Below are positions 61,813 through 64,000 of a DNA stretch of 64,000 bases, in pieces. A program made the position numbers and the translations under genes. The DNA lies in contig DGRE01000052.1 in NCBI GenBank assembly GCA_002389905.1, positions 5,595-69,594 of the forward strand, read 5' to 3'. Source of the stretch: Hungatella sp. UBA4396. Lineage in GTDB: Bacteria > Bacillota > Clostridia > Lachnospirales > Lachnospiraceae. Each line of letters starts with the position of its first letter. The first letter of the stretch is position 1. The notes beneath the pieces are model-generated. The model was not told the DNA's origin, did not search any database, and saw only the letters and a program-made list of their open reading frames with translations.

Positions 61813-63108
61813 TTAATGAACTTCGGAATATTCCCTATCCTTCCATCCTATGATCGCATTGATTATCGTTGGAATAATCAAGGTAAACAAAGTAATGTAG
61901 GATACAAGAGTCAGTCCCTTTGACACCAGGCTGGTAAGCCCTACCTGGGAAACTCCCCAGGTAATTATAACGTAACATAAGGTAAGCACTGTCCCCCGCT
62001 TATTACGCTTTTGGCCAGATATCTGGGGATCTTCTTTTATTCTCTTCTGGTACCAGTTAATAACCCGGTCATTAAATCCATGAGCATAATTAATGGCAGT
62101 GGAAATCGTGGCAAAAAATATGGCAACCGTAATCAACGTCAGCAAAAGGGCTTTTACCCCAGGCCCTCCCACACCATTCTCCACTACCAGCATGGTATAA
62201 ATGGCTCTTCCCGACTTCCAGCCCTCCAACACTTGGGAATAATGAGATGCCAGGTTAAAAACAGCCATCTCCAGAAATACCCAGTTGAGAATTACCGAAA
62301 GCACCACTGCCCACCTCAAAGTCCTTTTGTTGGGAAATATCTGAGCATGGTTTACATAAGCTCCAAATCCGCCTAAGTTCTGCCCGGAAAAAATATAAGC
62401 CCAGCAAAGAGCTGTCAGAAGATATTTTAAAAAGCTGCCTTCTCCGGAAGAAATCCCCTGATTTAAGGAATCACCCATTATCTGCATCTCACTTTTTAAA
62501 TTCCCGCCTGCTATGTTATAAATCAAATTGGGAACATGAATTGCAATCAGCGTAATAAAAATAACGGCGCTCATAAATACTGCATTCTTCCGCACCAGAT
62601 CACTTCCCTTCATACAAAGCACCAGCATAATAATTCCCACGATAAAGGTGGTTAATAAGTAAGGGATTCCGGTAATCTCTTTTAAAGCAGAGCCGGAAGT
62701 GGAATAAGACAGGGCCATACATACGATCAAAAGCCAGTTGAAATTAAATTCATAGACAATCTGCATGGGCTTTGCCAGCTTTCCCCCCAGAAAGCGTTCC
62801 CCATATTTTCCAAGAAAGCTTCCATAATCAAATGTTCTGAAATCCATTGCAAATTTCATAAAAAAGTAAATAATAAAACAGTTAATTGCCGCAACCACCA
62901 CAGGCATAAACAGACAAAAATAGGGCTGCACCAGTCTTGGAAGCATGCCATAAAAGCCTGTATTTATAAAGAAATAAGACCATGGCGTAGATCCTGCGGC
63001 AAAGCCTCCTCCACATTGGGAACTGAAGGCTATGGACACGAATACAAGGACTGTTTTCCAGTCAATTGCATTGATATCCCTCTTGTTTGCATTTCCCCCG
63101 TTACTCAT
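61813..63108 (-). CDS. YkvI-type membrane protein (APC superfamily transporter-like)
   Basis: 431 residues with about eleven membrane segments. The first one carries SIAFSSQCGGGFAAG, the helix break typical of LeuT-like symporters (unwound TM1). Members of this YkvI family have no proven substrate. The family's length and hydrophobicity profile fit. AGGAGGGAG precedes the ATG. It lies 128 bp upstream of the LysR gene on the same strand. Confidence 0.8.
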   Translation of the reverse strand: MSNGGNANKRDINAIDWKTVLVFVSIAFSSQCGGGFAAGSTPWSYFFINTGFYGMLPRLVQPYFCLFMPVVVAAINCFIIYFFMKFAMDFRTFDYGSFLGKYGERFLGGKLAKPMQIVYEFNFNWLLIVCMALSYSTSGSALKEITGIPYLLTTFIVGIIMLVLCMKGSDLVRKNAVFMSAVIFITLIAIHVPNLIYNIAGGNLKSEMQIMGDSLNQGISSGEGSFLKYLLTALCWAYIFSGQNLGGFGAYVNHAQIFPNKRTLRWAVVLSVILNWVFLEMAVFNLASHYSQVLEGWKSGRAIYTMLVVENGVGGPGVKALLLTLITVAIFFATISTAINYAHGFNDRVINWYQKRIKEDPQISGQKRNKRGTVLTLCYVIITWGVSQVGLTSLVSKGLTLVSYITLFTLIIPTIINAIIGWKDREYSEVH

Positions 63109-63215
63109 TGTAACTCCCTCCTCAATATTATTTTTTTCCGGCTTTTATCCTTCTCACGTTTCCCCCATAAAGTCACTCCTGCTATTTTTTTAACAATACA
63201 TAAATATTATAATTC

Positions 63216-63257
63216 ATGGTTTGCAGAATATCCAATCGGCCTATTCTATGGTTTGCA
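63216..63257. promoter_or_regulatory. Direct repeat ATGGTTTGCA in a divergent intergenic region
   Basis: Two identical 10-bp repeats start at 63216 and 63248, 32 bp apart (about three DNA turns), between the divergent YkvI-type and PaaI genes. They may be binding sites for a regulator; no clear promoter was assigned here. Confidence 0.35.
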
Positions 63258-63382
63258 TCTGATTTATGGCTTTTTTCCTATACATCGCTACATTTGCTTG
63301 TGCACATCTTCTGATCTGTGATATATTGCAAAAAGTAATTACTGTTTTATTTATTATTTATGGAAAAAGGGAGGAAACAAAC

Positions 63383-63781
63383 ATGAGAGAAGAAATTATG
63401 GAAGGAATCAGGCGCCACATACTTCCTTTAAGCGGCCTGGAAAAAGCGGAGCTTCTGGAAATAGAACCAGGCCATGCAAAGATATCTATCCAGGTTCCAA
63501 AAACCGCCTTGAATTTATATGGAAACCTGCACGGAGGTTTTATATTTTCCCTTTGCGATATCACAGCAGGGATGGCAACCTATGCATACGAATATTCCAA
63601 CGTAACCCAGCATGGATCTGTAAACTTTATGAAGGGATTTAAAGAGGGACTTCTCTATGTGGAGGCCAATGCCATTCATAAGGGCAGCCGTTCGGTAGTA
63701 AACCGGGTGGAGGTAAAATCAGAAGATGGTAAAGTCATTGCAGCAGGAGACTTCACCATGTATCTGATTGATAAGCTGTGA
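63383..63781 (+). CDS. PaaI family thioesterase (hotdog fold)
   Basis: 132 residues from the ATG at 63383, with GGGAGGAAAC before it; the longer frame is untranslated leader. The hotdog core has NLYGNLHGGFIFSLCDITAGMA, the PaaI-type signature with the catalytic Asp/Asn region. It hydrolyses acyl-CoA thioesters, possibly to rescue trapped CoA. Together with the acyl-CoA operon it points to CoA-ester catabolism in this region. Divergent from the YkvI-type gene. Confidence 0.88.
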   Translation: MREEIMEGIRRHILPLSGLEKAELLEIEPGHAKISIQVPKTALNLYGNLHGGFIFSLCDITAGMATYAYEYSNVTQHGSVNFMKGFKEGLLYVEANAIHKGSRSVVNRVEVKSEDGKVIAAGDFTMYLIDKL

Positions 63782-63941
63782 ATTTCTCAGTTTATCATCC
63801 TTTGCCTTACAAAATACAGCATAGTCCGCCCTGCTTTATTCTCGTAAAACCATTTTGCCGAATGAAACGCTTCCCATCTTTTTGCCCGTTTGAACTAAGG
63901 TGTCTACCCCTGTCTACCCTAAAAGGGATCTTTTAAAACAC

Positions 63942-63983
63942 AAAAAAACAGCTGGAATCCTGATAAAACCCAGGTTTCCGCTG
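63942..63983 (-). terminator. Probable terminator of a minus-strand gene beyond the window
   Basis: CAGC-GGAA-CCTG and CAGG-TTCC-GCTG segments form an interrupted stem with AAAAAAA to its left, a T-tract when read on the minus strand. The 63782-63941 stretch before it shows no gene; it contains a short repeated TGTCTACCC. Confidence 0.5.
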
Positions 63984-64000
63984 TAAATAAAAAAAGCGCG

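Overview
The window looks like the chromosome of an anaerobic, spore-forming Clostridia of the family Lachnospiraceae (Lacrimispora / [Clostridium] saccharolyticum-like; this placement is inferred from gene order and protein style, not from a search). The evidence is the complete spoIIIAA-AH operon, spoIVB directly upstream of spo0A, the nusB-xseA-xseB-ispA-dxs-tlyA-nadK-argR-recN chain, an HrcA-type CIRCE site, strong AGGAGG ribosome-binding sites and TTGACA/TATAAT promoters. No rRNA, tRNA, CRISPR array, transposase or prophage gene was seen.

Layout. 1-5 kb: the 3' end of a ferredoxin-fused aldo/keto reductase, an AraC/GyrI regulator, a CofE-like ligase, a GNAT acetyltransferase and a two-LysM protein. 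5-11 kb: two cyclic-di-GMP signalling proteins (PAS-GGDEF-HD-GYP and membrane GGDEF), a glutathione peroxidase and a cytidylate-kinase-like protein. 11-20 kb: galactokinase, a radical SAM protein, a CapA-type phosphatase and a beta-glucoside operon (bglG-bglP-bglA) whose leader carries an antiterminator/terminator switch. 20-31 kb: DegV, HtpG under a CIRCE operator, an M18 aminopeptidase, a PrsA-like foldase, HAD and Maf hydrolases, small membrane proteins and glycogen synthase. 30-50 kb: the sporulation and housekeeping backbone, all on the minus strand: spoIIIA operon, asp23, a two-gene dehydrogenase unit, then nusB through recN, a DUF554 protein, spoIVB and spo0A. 51-61 kb: a plus-strand operon of two acyl-CoA dehydrogenases, a CaiB/BaiF CoA-transferase, EtfBA, an acyl-CoA ligase, a cysteine-rich protein of unknown function and a GntP-type permease. 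It is followed by a LysR regulator, a YkvI-type membrane protein and a PaaI thioesterase.

The sporulation genes form one working set: Spo0A commits the cell, the SpoIIIA proteins build the mother-cell-to-forespore channel, and SpoIVB signals from the forespore. The 51-61 kb operon has every part needed to import a carboxylic acid, activate it to its CoA thioester, move CoA between product and substrate, and carry out a flavin-linked reduction or oxidation through Etf. The substrate cannot be read from the sequence.

The most unusual signal is a pair of intergenic elements (31640-31768 and 42611-42737). Their sequences differ, but both fold into an outer stem enclosing three hairpins, and the middle hairpin is shared. 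Both sit where the local strand composition flips from G-rich to C-rich on the plus strand. They may be a structured RNA or a mobile repeat family.
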